Positions 43,593 to 54,900 of a stretch of 64,000 nt of DNA are shown here, one piece after another; the stretch's first letter is position 1, and each line of letters begins with the position of its first letter. Source of the stretch: JBHEBG01 sp046557915 (GTDB taxonomy: Bacteria > Bacteroidota > Bacteroidia > Flavobacteriales > Flavobacteriaceae); NCBI RefSeq assembly GCF_046557915.1, contig NZ_JBHEBG010000005.1:62001-126000 (forward strand), in the 5' to 3' direction. The notes beneath the pieces are model-generated. The model saw only the letters and a program-made list of their open reading frames with translations. It searched no databases and had not been told where the DNA came from. Made by a program: the position numbers and the translations under genes.

Positions 43593-46500
43593 ATGAAACA
43601 AAACTTTACGAAACACCGTGAAACGAAGGTGCTTTACCTGGCGTTCATTTTTCTAATTTTATTTGGAGTGCACTCGTCCTTTGCCCAGACTTCTATTTCT
43701 GGGGCAATTTCAGATGCAACAGGTCCATTACCTGGCGTAAACGTAGTAGTCAAAGGTACCACCGTAGGTACGGTTACCGATTTTGACGGTAACTACGTGA
43801 TAGACGCACCGGATGGTGCAACCGCCTTGGTATTTTCCTACGTAGGTTATTCTTTGCAAGAAGTGCAAATTAATGGCAGGTCTACTATTAACGTTGTTAT
43901 GGTAGAAGATGCCCAAGCGCTTAGCGAAGTAGTAGTTGTAGGTTATGGTACGCAACGGAAGGCAGATCTTACCGGTGCTGTAGGCTCTATTGGAGCAGAG
44001 GATATTGTATCCAAACCCATTACCAGTCCTGATCAGGTACTGGCCGGAACCATTTCCGGGGTAAACATTACCAATAGAAGTGGTGATCCGGGGGCTCCTA
44101 TCAACGTACGTATACGTGGTATTGGAACTCCGGGGGTAAACGATCCTTTATGGGTAATAGATGGTGTACCGATTGTACAGACCAATAATATTACCGTAAA
44201 CACTTCCTCCACTACGGATTCTAACCCATTGGCCGGACTCAATCCCAACGACATCGAATCCATAGATGTTCTTAAAGATGCCGCTTCCGCGGCCATTTAT
44301 GGGGCTAGGGCGGCAAATGGTGTAATTATCGTTACCACGAAGCGTGGAAAAACCGGTGATGCCAAAGTTAATTATGATGGTTACGTTTCCGTAAGCACCG
44401 TAAGAGACAGGTATGACATGCTTAACGTACAGCAATATATAGATATCCAAGGTCAGCTTGGAAGAGACGTTTCAGAATTTAGCGGTCAACCCAACGTAGA
44501 CTGGCAAGACCTTGTTTTTGAAAATGGTTTTGTTCAAAACCATAATGTTACCGTAAGTGGTGGTACTGAAAAAGCCAACTACTTCATATCTGGTGGTTAT
44601 TTAAGCTCTGACGGTATTGAAAGAGCACAAGATTTTGAGCGTTTCTCGTTCAAGGCCAACTCTGATATTAAAGTGGGGAAATTTTTGCGATTTGGAGAAT
44701 CAATATTGATAAGTCAAACAGATCGTACTACCCAAGCAGAAGGTGGTGGTCTTAACGCTGCATACAATGCCGCGCTTAACGCACCATACTTTCAACCCTT
44801 CGATCCCAACGGTCCTTTAGGTTACAACCAAGAAAACCCAGGGACGATAGGCGAAGGTTCTGCTAGTAATATTTTGTTTAGAACAGATGAGCGGATAAAC
44901 AGAACAACCATCCAAACACGTAAGGTTTTAGCCAATTTCTATGGCGAACTTCAAATTGTGGAAGGCCTTAAACTTAGACCTTCACTTGGTATTGACTATA
45001 ACGTAGGTTCTGGTGATTTCTTCCAGGAAGAAACAGATTTTACAGGCAATTCAATTAGACAATCCTTGTTGGTTCAATCCCGTCCAATAGAATTAACGTT
45101 AACATCTGCCGCAACCCTATCTTATGATACTACCTTCGGGGGTTCCGATCATAATCTATCCGCCATATTCGGATTTGAGCAGACCAAGTTTAAATTCGAT
45201 AAGGTAAGAATCCAAGGACGTAACTTGTTCAATCCAAATTTTGCCGCTACAGGTACAGCAGTAGCAGCCGCCAATGAGGCCGATCTTTGGACATTGCAAG
45301 GATGGTTAGGTAGACTTACCTACAACTATAAAGGAAAGTATTTGGCAACCGCCAATGTTAGAAGGGATGCCACATCTAGATTTGCCGAAGACAACAGGGA
45401 CGATATTTTCCCTTCATTATCCGTTGGTTGGAGAATTTCCGAAGAAGACTTTTTTCCTAAAGGTGATTTTGTGGACGATTTGAAGATCAGAGTTGGATGG
45501 GGACAGTCTGGTAACCAATTTACAGGGTTAAATTTCGCGTTCCTTAGTGCATTGAACAATAACATCTTCTATGTAATAGGTGACGATCAATCGGTTACGG
45601 TAGCTCCTGCACCAAGCAGTTTTGCCAATGCCGACCTTAAATGGGAAACCAGTACACAATATGATATAGGGATCGACGGACGTTTTCTTAACGGTAAACT
45701 TACCGGAACGTTCGATTATTACAACAAAACTACCGAAGACGTACTTCTTGGGCTTCCAATACCTTTTGTATCGGGCTTTTTCTTACCGGCCGATGCAAAC
45801 GTAGGGGAAATTAAAAACTCGGGAATAGAACTTTCGGTTAACTTCAATGATGAAATAGGCGATTTCAAATATAGTATAGGCGCCAACCTTACCACAGTGA
45901 AAAACGAAGTAACGAGCTTGGGTCAAATCCCATCGATTATTTCGGGTATTGGAGGTGCACAAACGCATCGTACCATTGTTGGTGAAAGTTTGGGTCACTT
46001 CTTCGGCTTTAAAACAGACGGCCTTTATCAAGATCAGGCTGCTGCCGATGCCGCCCTTCCCGATGCTTTTTCTAGTGGTGCAGCACCTGGTGATGTTCGA
46101 TTTGTAGATGTAAATGGTGATGGTGAGGTAGATGCAGAGGACAGAACATTCCTAGGCAGTCCTTTCCCTGGTTTCTTCTATGGATTTAATCTCCAGGCAG
46201 AATACAAAGGTTTTGACTTCTCTATGGTGCTTAGGGGTGTTGGCGATCAGCAGATCTACAACTCGGCAAGAATACCATTGGAAGATCTAACCTCCGCAAG
46301 TAACTTTAGTACACAAGTACTTAACCGATGGACCGGACCAGGAACAACCAACTCTAGTTCCAGCCCAAGGTTAACAAGGGACGATCCCAACAACAACAAT
46401 AGGGTATCAGACCGTTGGGTAGAAGATGCAGGTTACATGCGTATTCAAAATATATCCATTGGATATAGCTTACCACAGGAAACGTTGAACAAATGGACCA

Positions 46501-46700
46501 ACGGATTTGTAAGCAGAATGCGGTTTTATATTGGAGCTCAAAACTTGGCAACATTTACCAATTACTCTGGTTTTGACCCAGAGGTTACTCGCGCACAGAG
46601 TTTCCAGAAAGGAGACTTTACCTTGGCCAGTGGTCAGGATGGCGGTGCATCACCACAGCCAAGGATTTTTCAACTAGGATGGTCCGTGAGTTTTAATTAA
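43593..46700 (+). CDS. susC: SusC/RagA family TonB-linked outer membrane transporter
   Basis: 1035 residues from the ATG at 43593; a TTG two codons upstream is less likely. The signal peptide ends SSFAQ near residue 32. A carboxypeptidase-D regulatory-like domain (TSISGAISDATGPLPGVNVV) fills about 33-110, followed by VVVVGYGTQRKADLTGAV and the plug domain to about 240 (DVLKDAASAAIYGARAANGV). The rest is a 22-strand beta barrel ending QPRIFQLGWSVSFN. Forms a glycan pore with the SusD lipoprotein encoded 34 bp downstream. Substrate is inferred from neighbours to be a galactose-containing, probably sulfated glycan. Likely controlled by the GntR-type regulator through the upstream 22-bp element. 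Confidence 0.96.
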   Translation: MKQNFTKHRETKVLYLAFIFLILFGVHSSFAQTSISGAISDATGPLPGVNVVVKGTTVGTVTDFDGNYVIDAPDGATALVFSYVGYSLQEVQINGRSTINVVMVEDAQALSEVVVVGYGTQRKADLTGAVGSIGAEDIVSKPITSPDQVLAGTISGVNITNRSGDPGAPINVRIRGIGTPGVNDPLWVIDGVPIVQTNNITVNTSSTTDSNPLAGLNPNDIESIDVLKDAASAAIYGARAANGVIIVTTKRGKTGDAKVNYDGYVSVSTVRDRYDMLNVQQYIDIQGQLGRDVSEFSGQPNVDWQDLVFENGFVQNHNVTVSGGTEKANYFISGGYLSSDGIERAQDFERFSFKANSDIKVGKFLRFGESILISQTDRTTQAEGGGLNAAYNAALNAPYFQPFDPNGPLGYNQENPGTIGEGSASNILFRTDERINRTTIQTRKVLANFYGELQIVEGLKLRPSLGIDYNVGSGDFFQEETDFTGNSIRQSLLVQSRPIELTLTSAATLSYDTTFGGSDHNLSAIFGFEQTKFKFDKVRIQGRNLFNPNFAATGTAVAAANEADLWTLQGWLGRLTYNYKGKYLATANVRRDATSRFAEDNRDDIFPSLSVGWRISEEDFFPKGDFVDDLKIRVGWGQSGNQFTGLNFAFLSALNNNIFYVIGDDQSVTVAPAPSSFANADLKWETSTQYDIGIDGRFLNGKLTGTFDYYNKTTEDVLLGLPIPFVSGFFLPADANVGEIKNSGIELSVNFNDEIGDFKYSIGANLTTVKNEVTSLGQIPSIISGIGGAQTHRTIVGESLGHFFGFKTDGLYQDQAAADAALPDAFSSGAAPGDVRFVDVNGDGEVDAEDRTFLGSPFPGFFYGFNLQAEYKGFDFSMVLRGVGDQQIYNSARIPLEDLTSASNFSTQVLNRWTGPGTTNSSSSPRLTRDDPNNNNRVSDRWVEDAGYMRIQNISIGYSLPQETLNKWTNGFVSRMRFYIGAQNLATFTNYSGFDPEVTRAQSFQKGDFTLASGQDGGASPQPRIFQLGWSVSFN

Positions 46701-46734
46701 TTTTATAATAAAAAAATAATTTAATAAGATAATT

Positions 46735-48267
46735 ATGAAGAAGATAAGTATGTTTTTAGTAGGCATCTGTTTCTTTTGTCTTTCCTCTTGTAATAATGAA
46801 TTGGACCTGCTACCGCTAGATCGTGTAACTGCCGATACATTTTATAAGACCAGAGCCGATTTCGACGGCGCTATATTCGCTTCCTATTCTTCCATTCAGG
46901 ATTTTTGGGGAACGAGTACCGAAACACTTTCCGAAAGAGGGGAATTTTGGAAAATAACCATGGTAATAACGGATGATGTAGCAGCAGATAATGTTACTTC
47001 AGATGGTATTTCCCAAGATATAGACCTTTTACAAATACGTTCTAGCGACGTTCCCTATGCGGCAATTTACACACAGATATATGAGGGTATCTTCCGCGCC
47101 AATCTGGTATTGGAAAATATGGAAGGTGAAAATGAACTAACGGCAGAGGATAAAACAGAATTATCCGCAGAAGCTAAATTTCTTAGAGGATGGTTCCATT
47201 TTCAGGCATTGAAACTATTTGGTCCAGCTCCCTTAGCGTTAGAGGTTAAAACAGACATAAACGATTTGGCCCTGCCAAATTCAACTACTGATGACTTGTT
47301 TACATCAATATTGGCTGATTTGACAGAAGCAGCAGCAGGTCTACCCGCAGCTTGGGATAGCGGAAATACAGGTAGAGTCACTTCCTGGGCCGCAAGATCC
47401 TACATAGGGAAAGTAAACGTTTGGAAACAAGATTGGGCTGCGGCGATCACCGCTTTTGCCGATGTTGTAACCAACGGGCCTTATGAGCTTTTACCGGATT
47501 ACGACAGTGTATTTGCCTTTGATAATGAGAACAACGCGGAATCTATTTTTGAAATCCAATATGGAGGTCCTTTCTCAGATGATAACCTTTGGGTATTTGA
47601 CGATACGCACTCAGAGAATTTCAAAGCCTCACAAGGAACAGGTAGAGGATGGTACTGGGATGCAGGTAATGGAGCTCCAGCAGGAAAACTAGGCTGGTGG
47701 GCCCCTACCCAAGATTTAGTAGATGCCTTTGAACCCGGTGACGTTAGGGCCCAATCCATATTTTACCAAGATGGTGACATGTACTACACTTATGATGGTG
47801 GCGGTACTGCTAGCTTGCCCTATGACGTAGAATGGTCCTCAACAGATTTCACTTTAAAGAAGTACAGAGGTCCGGCGAATACCGTTCCAGGGAACCATGC
47901 ACCTAACGGACAGGCAGATTTTAACAATGAACGTTGGTTTAGATTTGCCGAGTTAAAGCTCTTATATGCCGAAGCACTAATAGAAGGTGGTGGTGATCTT
48001 ACCATTGCTAGACAGCAAATTGATGATATTAGAGTTAGGGCAGGGCTACCTATTTTGGACGCAGCGGCAGACCTAACGCAAGCCATGAGGCAAGAGAAAA
48101 GGATTGAGTTGGCACTCGAACCACATCGTTGGTTCGATATTACCCGATGGGGCATTGGCTCTCAAATCTTTGGTGCAGCTTGGGATGACAGATTTAATGT
48201 GTTTCCGTTCCCATTGTCAGAGGTTGATAGATCTGGAGGTATGCTTCAACAAAATCCTAATTACTAA
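46735..48267 (+). CDS. susD: SusD/RagB family glycan-binding lipoprotein
   Basis: A 510-residue surface lipoprotein: signal CFFCLSSCNNELD with lipid Cys19. SusD/RagB blocks are present: LLPLDRVTADTFYKTRADFD, AEAKFLRGWFHFQALKLFGP (TPR region), then RFAELKLLYAEALIEGGGD and EKRIELALEPHRWFDITRWG near the C-terminus. It acts as the lid of the SusC pore. A terminator follows before the next gene, so downstream genes may be read at a lower level. Confidence 0.96.
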   Translation: MKKISMFLVGICFFCLSSCNNELDLLPLDRVTADTFYKTRADFDGAIFASYSSIQDFWGTSTETLSERGEFWKITMVITDDVAADNVTSDGISQDIDLLQIRSSDVPYAAIYTQIYEGIFRANLVLENMEGENELTAEDKTELSAEAKFLRGWFHFQALKLFGPAPLALEVKTDINDLALPNSTTDDLFTSILADLTEAAAGLPAAWDSGNTGRVTSWAARSYIGKVNVWKQDWAAAITAFADVVTNGPYELLPDYDSVFAFDNENNAESIFEIQYGGPFSDDNLWVFDDTHSENFKASQGTGRGWYWDAGNGAPAGKLGWWAPTQDLVDAFEPGDVRAQSIFYQDGDMYYTYDGGGTASLPYDVEWSSTDFTLKKYRGPANTVPGNHAPNGQADFNNERWFRFAELKLLYAEALIEGGGDLTIARQQIDDIRVRAGLPILDAAADLTQAMRQEKRIELALEPHRWFDITRWGIGSQIFGAAWDDRFNVFPFPLSEVDRSGGMLQQNPNY

Positions 48268-48329
48268 GAAATAGATCGTTGCCCTATTCGCGAAATTAGT
48301 TTAGGACATTTGATTGCTTCAAACCATAG

Positions 48330-48368
48330 GGAATCCAGTCTATTTTAAGAGATTGGATTCCTTTTTTT
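48330..48368 (+). terminator. terminator after susD
   Basis: GGAATCCA (48330-48337) pairs with TGGATTCC (48354-48361), followed by seven T. It lies between susCD and the FG-GAP genes and would lower read-through. Confidence 0.85.
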
Positions 48369-48393
48369 AACCCTTAGTAATTATATTCGCTGT

Positions 48394-51300
48394 ATGTTCA
48401 ATACAACCTTACAACGACTACTGACAATAAGCTCATTCTCTTTGATAGTGAGCTTGGTCGGCTGCAATAAAACCGCAGAACATTTATTCAAAGAGCATAC
48501 CTCAGAAAATTCTGGTGTATCCTTTAGCAATACACTGGTATTGGATGAAACATTAAGTGTACTCGAATTTGAATACATGTACAATGGTGCAGGGGTTGCA
48601 GTGGCAGATTTTGATAAAGACGGATTACAAGACCTTTATTTTACCGGTAACATGACAAGTAACCGATTATACCGCAACTTGGGCAATTGGCAGTTCGAAG
48701 ACCTCACGGAACAGGCCAATGTTGGGTCTACTAATTGGTCTAACGGTGTGGCTATCGTAGATATTAACCAAGACGGATATCAAGACATCTATGTGTGCAA
48801 GGGTGGACCAAGAACTTCTACAGGAGCCGATAGGGCCAATCTTTTGTTCATTAACAAAGGTTTAAAAGAGGGTAAGCTAGCATTTGAGGAAGAAGCTGAA
48901 AAATGGGGCCTCGCAGACGAAAGCTATTCTGTACAAGCCGCCTTTTTGGACTATGACGGAGATGGGGATTTGGATATGTATCTGCTAAGTAACGCCCTGG
49001 TAGATTTTAACCGCAATACAACACGTCCTAAAGATCGAACTGGGAAAGCACCTTCTGTAGACAAGTTGTTTCGCAATAATGGAGATCAAACCTTTAGTGA
49101 CGTCTCAATAGAAGCCGGAATCTTAATGGAAGGATTTGGTCTTGGCGTAGAAGTATTTGATATCAACATGGACGGATGGCCAGACATTTACGTATCCAAT
49201 GATTTTCTTACGGACGATCTGCTGTACGTAAATCAACAAAACGGAACGTTCCTTAATGAAATTAGCACCTATTTTAAACATCTTACCTATAATGGTATGG
49301 GTAATGATATAGCGGACATTAACAACGACGGACTAATGGACGTAGTGGTCTTGGATATGCTACCACCAGATAATGAACGCTGGAAACTTACCATGATGGG
49401 CAACAATTATGATCAGTTTCAAAATAGTATATCAGATGGTTACCAGCCCCAGTATATTCGAAATACCTTACAGCTGAACAATGGAAATGGATCTTTTAGT
49501 GAAGTGGGCCAAATTGCAGGTATCTCCGCCACAGAGTGGAGTTGGAGTGCGCTATTGGCCGATTTTGATCACGATGGCCTTAAAGACCTTGGCATTACCA
49601 ATGGCTACCGACAAGATATTACCAACCTAGATTTCATGGTATACGGAAATCAGGTACTTACCATGGGTACGGAGGAAACCAACAGAAAGCAGCGAATAGA
49701 AGAACTCAATAAGCTACCCGGTATAAAAACACACAATTTTTTCTTCAAAAATGAAGGCGACCTTCAATTTAAGGACATCTCCGAAGAAGCCGGTTTTACC
49801 AAACCCACCTACTCCAACGGTATGGCCTATGGTGATCTGGACAACGATGGTGACTTGGATCTGGTAATGAACAACATTGACGATCCGGCTAGTCTTTTTG
49901 AGAATAATACAGTATCGGACCAAACTCATAATTATATAAAATTCAAATTTAAGGGGGAAGCGCCAAATTTAGCAGGAATAGGCAGTCAGGTAACACTCCA
50001 TTATCAGGGAAAAGTACAAAAACAATACTTTACACCCTATAGAGGTTACCTCTCCACAGTAGAACATTCCCTTCATTTTGGCTTGGGTAACACGGTTAGG
50101 TTGGACAGCGTAATAGTGACTTGGCCAAACGGAAATAGAGAGGTGCTTCAAGATGTGTCCACAAATAAGGAAATTACCCTAAAAATTAAGGATGCCATCC
50201 CTTATCAAACCAAACAAAAATATACGGCTCCTACACTATTTCAGCAAATGGATAGCACGGCCCTACATGCTTATAAGCATCGAGAAGACCCATTTGTAGA
50301 TTTTAAGATACAGGCTTTACTGCCCCATATGCATTCGCGCAATGGCCCTGGACTCGCAGTAGCCGATGTAAATGGCGACGGTATGGAAGATTGTTATATT
50401 GGTGGTGCTACCGGGCAGCCGGGCACGCTTATGATCCAAAGTGAAAATCAGAGTTTTCAAAAGCTATCGTTTCCCCAAAAGCAACAAGAGGATATGGGAA
50501 CTTTGTTCTTTGATGCCGACAACGATGGTGATCAAGACCTATACGTAGTAAGTGGAGGATCTACGCATAAAGAGAACAGTCCATTGTACCAAGACAGATT
50601 ATACGAAAATGACGGTACGGGTGCTTTCACCGAGATACGTGCCCTCCCAGAATTTGCTGTAAGTGGTTCCGTAGTTACCGCCGCCGATTACAACAAAGAC
50701 GGTAAACTAGATCTTTTTGTAGGCGGTAGGGTTAGACCGGGGGCCTACCCCCTTGCACCGGCTAGCTATCTGCTAAAAAACAATAGCGCGGAAAACGGCA
50801 TTAGCTTTATTAAGGATGACCAAGCTGTTAGTACTCTTTTTGAAGAATTGGGAATGGTTACTGGGGCGTTATGGACAGATTTTAATAATGACACATGGCA
50901 AGATCTCGTTGTAGTAGGTGAATTTATGGCCATTCGCTTTTTTGAAAATCAGCAAGGAAAATTAGTGGAGATCACGAAACAAACTGGTCTGGAACATACT
51001 TCTGGCTGGTGGAACAATATCGTATCGGGAGATTTTGACAATGATGGGGACACCGATTATATTTTGGGCAATCTTGGCTTAAATAGCAGGTACCATGCAA
51101 GTTCCGAAGAACCACTTTGCATCTATGCCAACGATTACGATAAAAATGGGCAAATAGATCCGGTAATGTGCTATTATATCGATGGCGAAAATTATGTAGC
51201 TCATTCCCGAAACGACCTCATCGATCAAATAAACGCTATGAGGGCCCGCTTTAGAACATATTCCGACTACGCCAAGGCTACCTTTGAAGAATCTTTTCTA

Positions 51301-51915
51301 AAACAAGAATTAGAAGATGCCTATGTGGTTAAATCAGAAACTTTTGCCAACAGTTATCTAGAAAATTTAGGGGATGGAAAGTTTAAGCTTACCGCATTGC
51401 CCAGACCCGCTCAAATCGCTCCTATGTACGGAATGATGGTGGGCGACTATAATAATGATGACCATCTAGACCTTTTGGCCGTTGGAAATTTTTATAGTGG
51501 CGAAGTATTCTCTGGTCAATACGATGCCGCCATTGGTTGGCTGTTGGCTGGTAATGGAAATGGAGGGTTTAAATCCGTAGGGGTAGAACAAAGCGGTTTT
51601 TTTGTTCCCGGGGATGCCAAGGGGTTGGCCAGACTATACGCCGAGGGTAAAGAAGTTGCCATGGCTACGATTAATAACGGTCCTTTAGCTGTCTATACCT
51701 TCCCAAGGCCACAGCAAAAAATATACACCGCAAAATCACAGGATGTTTATGCAATAATCCAATACGCTAATGGACAACAACAAAAGGTTGAATTTAACTA
51801 TGGCGGCAGTTATTTGTCCCAACCCAGTAGAAGTATGCCAATTCCAAACAATGCTAAAACTGTAACTATAATCGATGTTGAAGGTGAACAAACCCAAATT
51901 TTTCCGGCGCAATGA
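48394..51915 (+). CDS. CRTAC1-like FG-GAP/VCBS repeat lipoprotein with UnbV/ASPIC domain (copy A)
   Basis: A 1173-residue lipoprotein (SLVGCNK, lipid Cys24). It contains many FG-GAP repeats with Ca-binding loops (VADFDKDGLQDLYF, VDINQDGYQDIYV, DYDGDGDLDMYL, DFDNDGDTDYIL), which should form two beta-propellers. An ASPIC/UnbV domain lies at about 520-590 (GIGSQVTLHYQGKVQ, GLGNTVRLDSVIVTWPNG). Repeats resume with a conserved block HREDPFVDFKIQALLPHMHS. It overlaps copy B by 4 bp (ATGA). Family members bind or present ligands, but the molecular role in glycan loci is unproven. Confidence 0.9.
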   Translation: MFNTTLQRLLTISSFSLIVSLVGCNKTAEHLFKEHTSENSGVSFSNTLVLDETLSVLEFEYMYNGAGVAVADFDKDGLQDLYFTGNMTSNRLYRNLGNWQFEDLTEQANVGSTNWSNGVAIVDINQDGYQDIYVCKGGPRTSTGADRANLLFINKGLKEGKLAFEEEAEKWGLADESYSVQAAFLDYDGDGDLDMYLLSNALVDFNRNTTRPKDRTGKAPSVDKLFRNNGDQTFSDVSIEAGILMEGFGLGVEVFDINMDGWPDIYVSNDFLTDDLLYVNQQNGTFLNEISTYFKHLTYNGMGNDIADINNDGLMDVVVLDMLPPDNERWKLTMMGNNYDQFQNSISDGYQPQYIRNTLQLNNGNGSFSEVGQIAGISATEWSWSALLADFDHDGLKDLGITNGYRQDITNLDFMVYGNQVLTMGTEETNRKQRIEELNKLPGIKTHNFFFKNEGDLQFKDISEEAGFTKPTYSNGMAYGDLDNDGDLDLVMNNIDDPASLFENNTVSDQTHNYIKFKFKGEAPNLAGIGSQVTLHYQGKVQKQYFTPYRGYLSTVEHSLHFGLGNTVRLDSVIVTWPNGNREVLQDVSTNKEITLKIKDAIPYQTKQKYTAPTLFQQMDSTALHAYKHREDPFVDFKIQALLPHMHSRNGPGLAVADVNGDGMEDCYIGGATGQPGTLMIQSENQSFQKLSFPQKQQEDMGTLFFDADNDGDQDLYVVSGGSTHKENSPLYQDRLYENDGTGAFTEIRALPEFAVSGSVVTAADYNKDGKLDLFVGGRVRPGAYPLAPASYLLKNNSAENGISFIKDDQAVSTLFEELGMVTGALWTDFNNDTWQDLVVVGEFMAIRFFENQQGKLVEITKQTGLEHTSGWWNNIVSGDFDNDGDTDYILGNLGLNSRYHASSEEPLCIYANDYDKNGQIDPVMCYYIDGENYVAHSRNDLIDQINAMRARFRTYSDYAKATFEESFLKQELEDAYVVKSETFANSYLENLGDGKFKLTALPRPAQIAPMYGMMVGDYNNDDHLDLLAVGNFYSGEVFSGQYDAAIGWLLAGNGNGGFKSVGVEQSGFFVPGDAKGLARLYAEGKEVAMATINNGPLAVYTFPRPQQKIYTAKSQDVYAIIQYANGQQQKVEFNYGGSYLSQPSRSMPIPNNAKTVTIIDVEGEQTQIFPAQ

Positions 51916-54900
51916 AATATTTTAAACCACTTATCGGCGTTTTTTGTAGCCTCTTGTTCTTAGTTGCATGCAAGAAAGAGCAAACCCAAGGTTTTAAAAG
52001 AGTGGGTTCGTCGCACTCAGGTATAGACTTCACTAATACCATTGAAGAAAATGATAGTATAAACGTATTTTCTTTCATGAATATTTATACGGGTGCCGGA
52101 GTAGCCGTAGGTGATATCAATAACGACGGCCTTACGGATATCTATTTCAGCGGTAATATGGTCTCGGGTAGGCTCTACCTCAACAAAGGAAATCTACAAT
52201 TTGAGGATATAAGCGATAAAGCGGGTATTCTGAACAAAAGCTGGGGGACTGGCGTAACCATGGTAGATATTAACCAAGATGGTTTTTTGGATATTTACGT
52301 TTGCGTTTCTGGAGGTGCCCCAATACCGCAACGTGCCAATTTGCTCTACATTAATAACGGAGATTTAACGTTCACGGAAAAAGCTGAGGAATACGGCCTA
52401 GCGGATACACGCCAATCCATGCAAGCTGCCTTTTTTGATTTTGATAAGGACCACGATTTGGATTTATATCTGCTGGTAAACCCAGCTGCCTACGAGCATG
52501 GGGTAAATAGTAGCATGCCACGAAAATTGAATGGGGAATCCATTAGTACCGATAGGTTATATCGGAATGATGGCAATGGGAAATTTACCGATGTTTCTAC
52601 CGAGGCGGGGATCTTGGTAGAAGGTTATGGCCTTGGTGTAGGTATTTCGGATATCAACAACGATTCTTGGCCAGATATCTATGTTTCTAACGATTTTATT
52701 GGTAATGACATCCTATATATAAACCAAGGGGATGGTACTTTTAAAGACCAAATATCCGATCAGATAAAACATACTTCCTATGCAGGTATGGGAAATGATG
52801 TTGCCGATATTGATAACAATGGTAAACCCGATATTGTGGTACTCGATATGCGGCCAGAAGATAATACAAGACAAAAATTGATTATCTCCTCTACAGGTTA
52901 TGATCGCTTTCAAATGATGCTCGAAGCAGGTTACGATCCACAATACAGCAGAAATACATTGCAATTAAATCAAGGTGAAGATAAGTTCAGCGAAATTGGT
53001 TTTTTGGCCGGTGTAAGCAGTACCGACTGGAGCTGGAGCGCCCTTTTAGCGGATTATGACAATGATGGTTATAAGGACATGTATGTTACCAATGGTTTTT
53101 TAAGAGATTTGGGCAATTTGGATTACATACACTACCAAAACATATATGACAATCCCTTAGGCGATGTGGATACCAAAATAAAACAGAAACTGAGCTCTAT
53201 AAACGAATTGCCCAAGGCCCAATTGATAAATTACGCCTACCGTAACAAAGGCGATATGACTTTTGAAAACGTTTCGGAAAACTGGGGCATTGAAGACCCT
53301 AGCTGCTCTAACGGAGCGGCCTATGCCGATCTAGATAATGATGGTGATCTAGATTTGATTGTAAACAACGTAGATCAGCCCGCCTTTCTATATGAGAATT
53401 TAAGGGATAGACAACCCGCTAACAATGCCCTAAGCATACGCCTCAAAGGGAAAAAAGGCAATCTTGGTGGTATTGGCGCCAAAATCAAAATAACCACGCC
53501 AAGCACAAGCCAGTATTACGAGCATTATCTAAGTAGGGGTTATGAATCTAGTGTGGACCCTACCATTCATTTTGGGCTTGGCGAACATAAGAAGGCGAGC
53601 AGCATAGAAATTTGGTGGCCAGATAATTCGTATCAATTATTGGAGAATACCAATAGCGATCAATTGTTGGTTTTAGACCAATCTAAAGCAAGCTTCCAGG
53701 AAGCATCGGGTTATTCAGCACAAAAAAATACCCTGGTTAGCAATATAACGGATTCCCTTGGTATTGGTTTTGAACATAGGGAGGATCCTATGGTCGATTT
53801 TAAATTGCAACCCATTTTGCCACATATGCATTCGCGGAACGGACCAGGTATGGCCGTGGCGGATATTAATGCGGACGGGTATGAGGATTTTTATATTGGC
53901 GGGGCAGCAGGGCAAGCTGGGCAGATATTTCTGCAGCAAGGGAACGGTACTTTTTCGCAAGACTCCTTAGCACAGGACAAGGAATATGAAGATATGGGTT
54001 CTTTGTTCTTTGATGCCAATGCCGATGGCCATCCCGATCTTTATATAGTGAGTGGTGGTGTGCAAATATCTGATGATGACAAAAACTATCAAGATCGACT
54101 GTATCTCAATGACGGTGCAGGTAACTTTGTAAAATCCGATGCCCTTCCCAACATCCCAACAAGCGGTTCTAACGTTACGGCAATAGATTTTGATCAAGAT
54201 GGCGATCTAGACCTTTTTGTGGGCGGTAGGGTAAACCCCGGCAAGTATCCCATGCCTGCTAAAAGTTATCTTTTGGAAAACTTGCACGACCAAGATCCAA
54301 ATAACCTAAAATTTAGAGATATAAGTAACAGCATAGATGGATGGGACATACTCACCATGGTAAGTTCTGCCCTTTGGACGGATTACGATGGTGATGGCTG
54401 GCGAGATTTAATTGCGGTAGGGGAATTTATGCCCGTGGTATTTTTCCATAACGAAAATGGAAAACTTGTATATGTGAAGGACATCCCTGATTTAGACAAA
54501 ACGGAAGGTTGGTGGAACAGTATTGCCGGAGGGGATTTCGACAATGATGGTGATACGGATTACATTTTGGGTAATTTAGGACTAAATAGTAAGTACAACG
54601 CTTCTCCGGATGAGCCGCTGTGCATCTATGCCAAGGATTATGACAAGGATGGTAGAATAGACCCCGTAATGTGTTATTACATTGACGGGGAAAATTACAT
54701 AGCACATACCAGAGATGAGATCATTACCCAGATAAACGCAATGAGGGTACGGTTTAAGACCTATCAACAGTTTGCCGAAACCACCTTCGAAAAATCCTTT
54801 TTGCCAGAAGAACTAAAAGACAGCTACGTGGTTAAAAGCCACAATCTTGCAAGCAGTTACATGGAAAATCTTGGAAATGGTTCTTTTAAAATGCGATCCT

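Noticed and set aside
48382..48389. TATATTCG as a -7 box for the first FG-GAP gene
   Set aside because: It ends only 4 nt before the ATG and has no -33 TTTG at proper distance.
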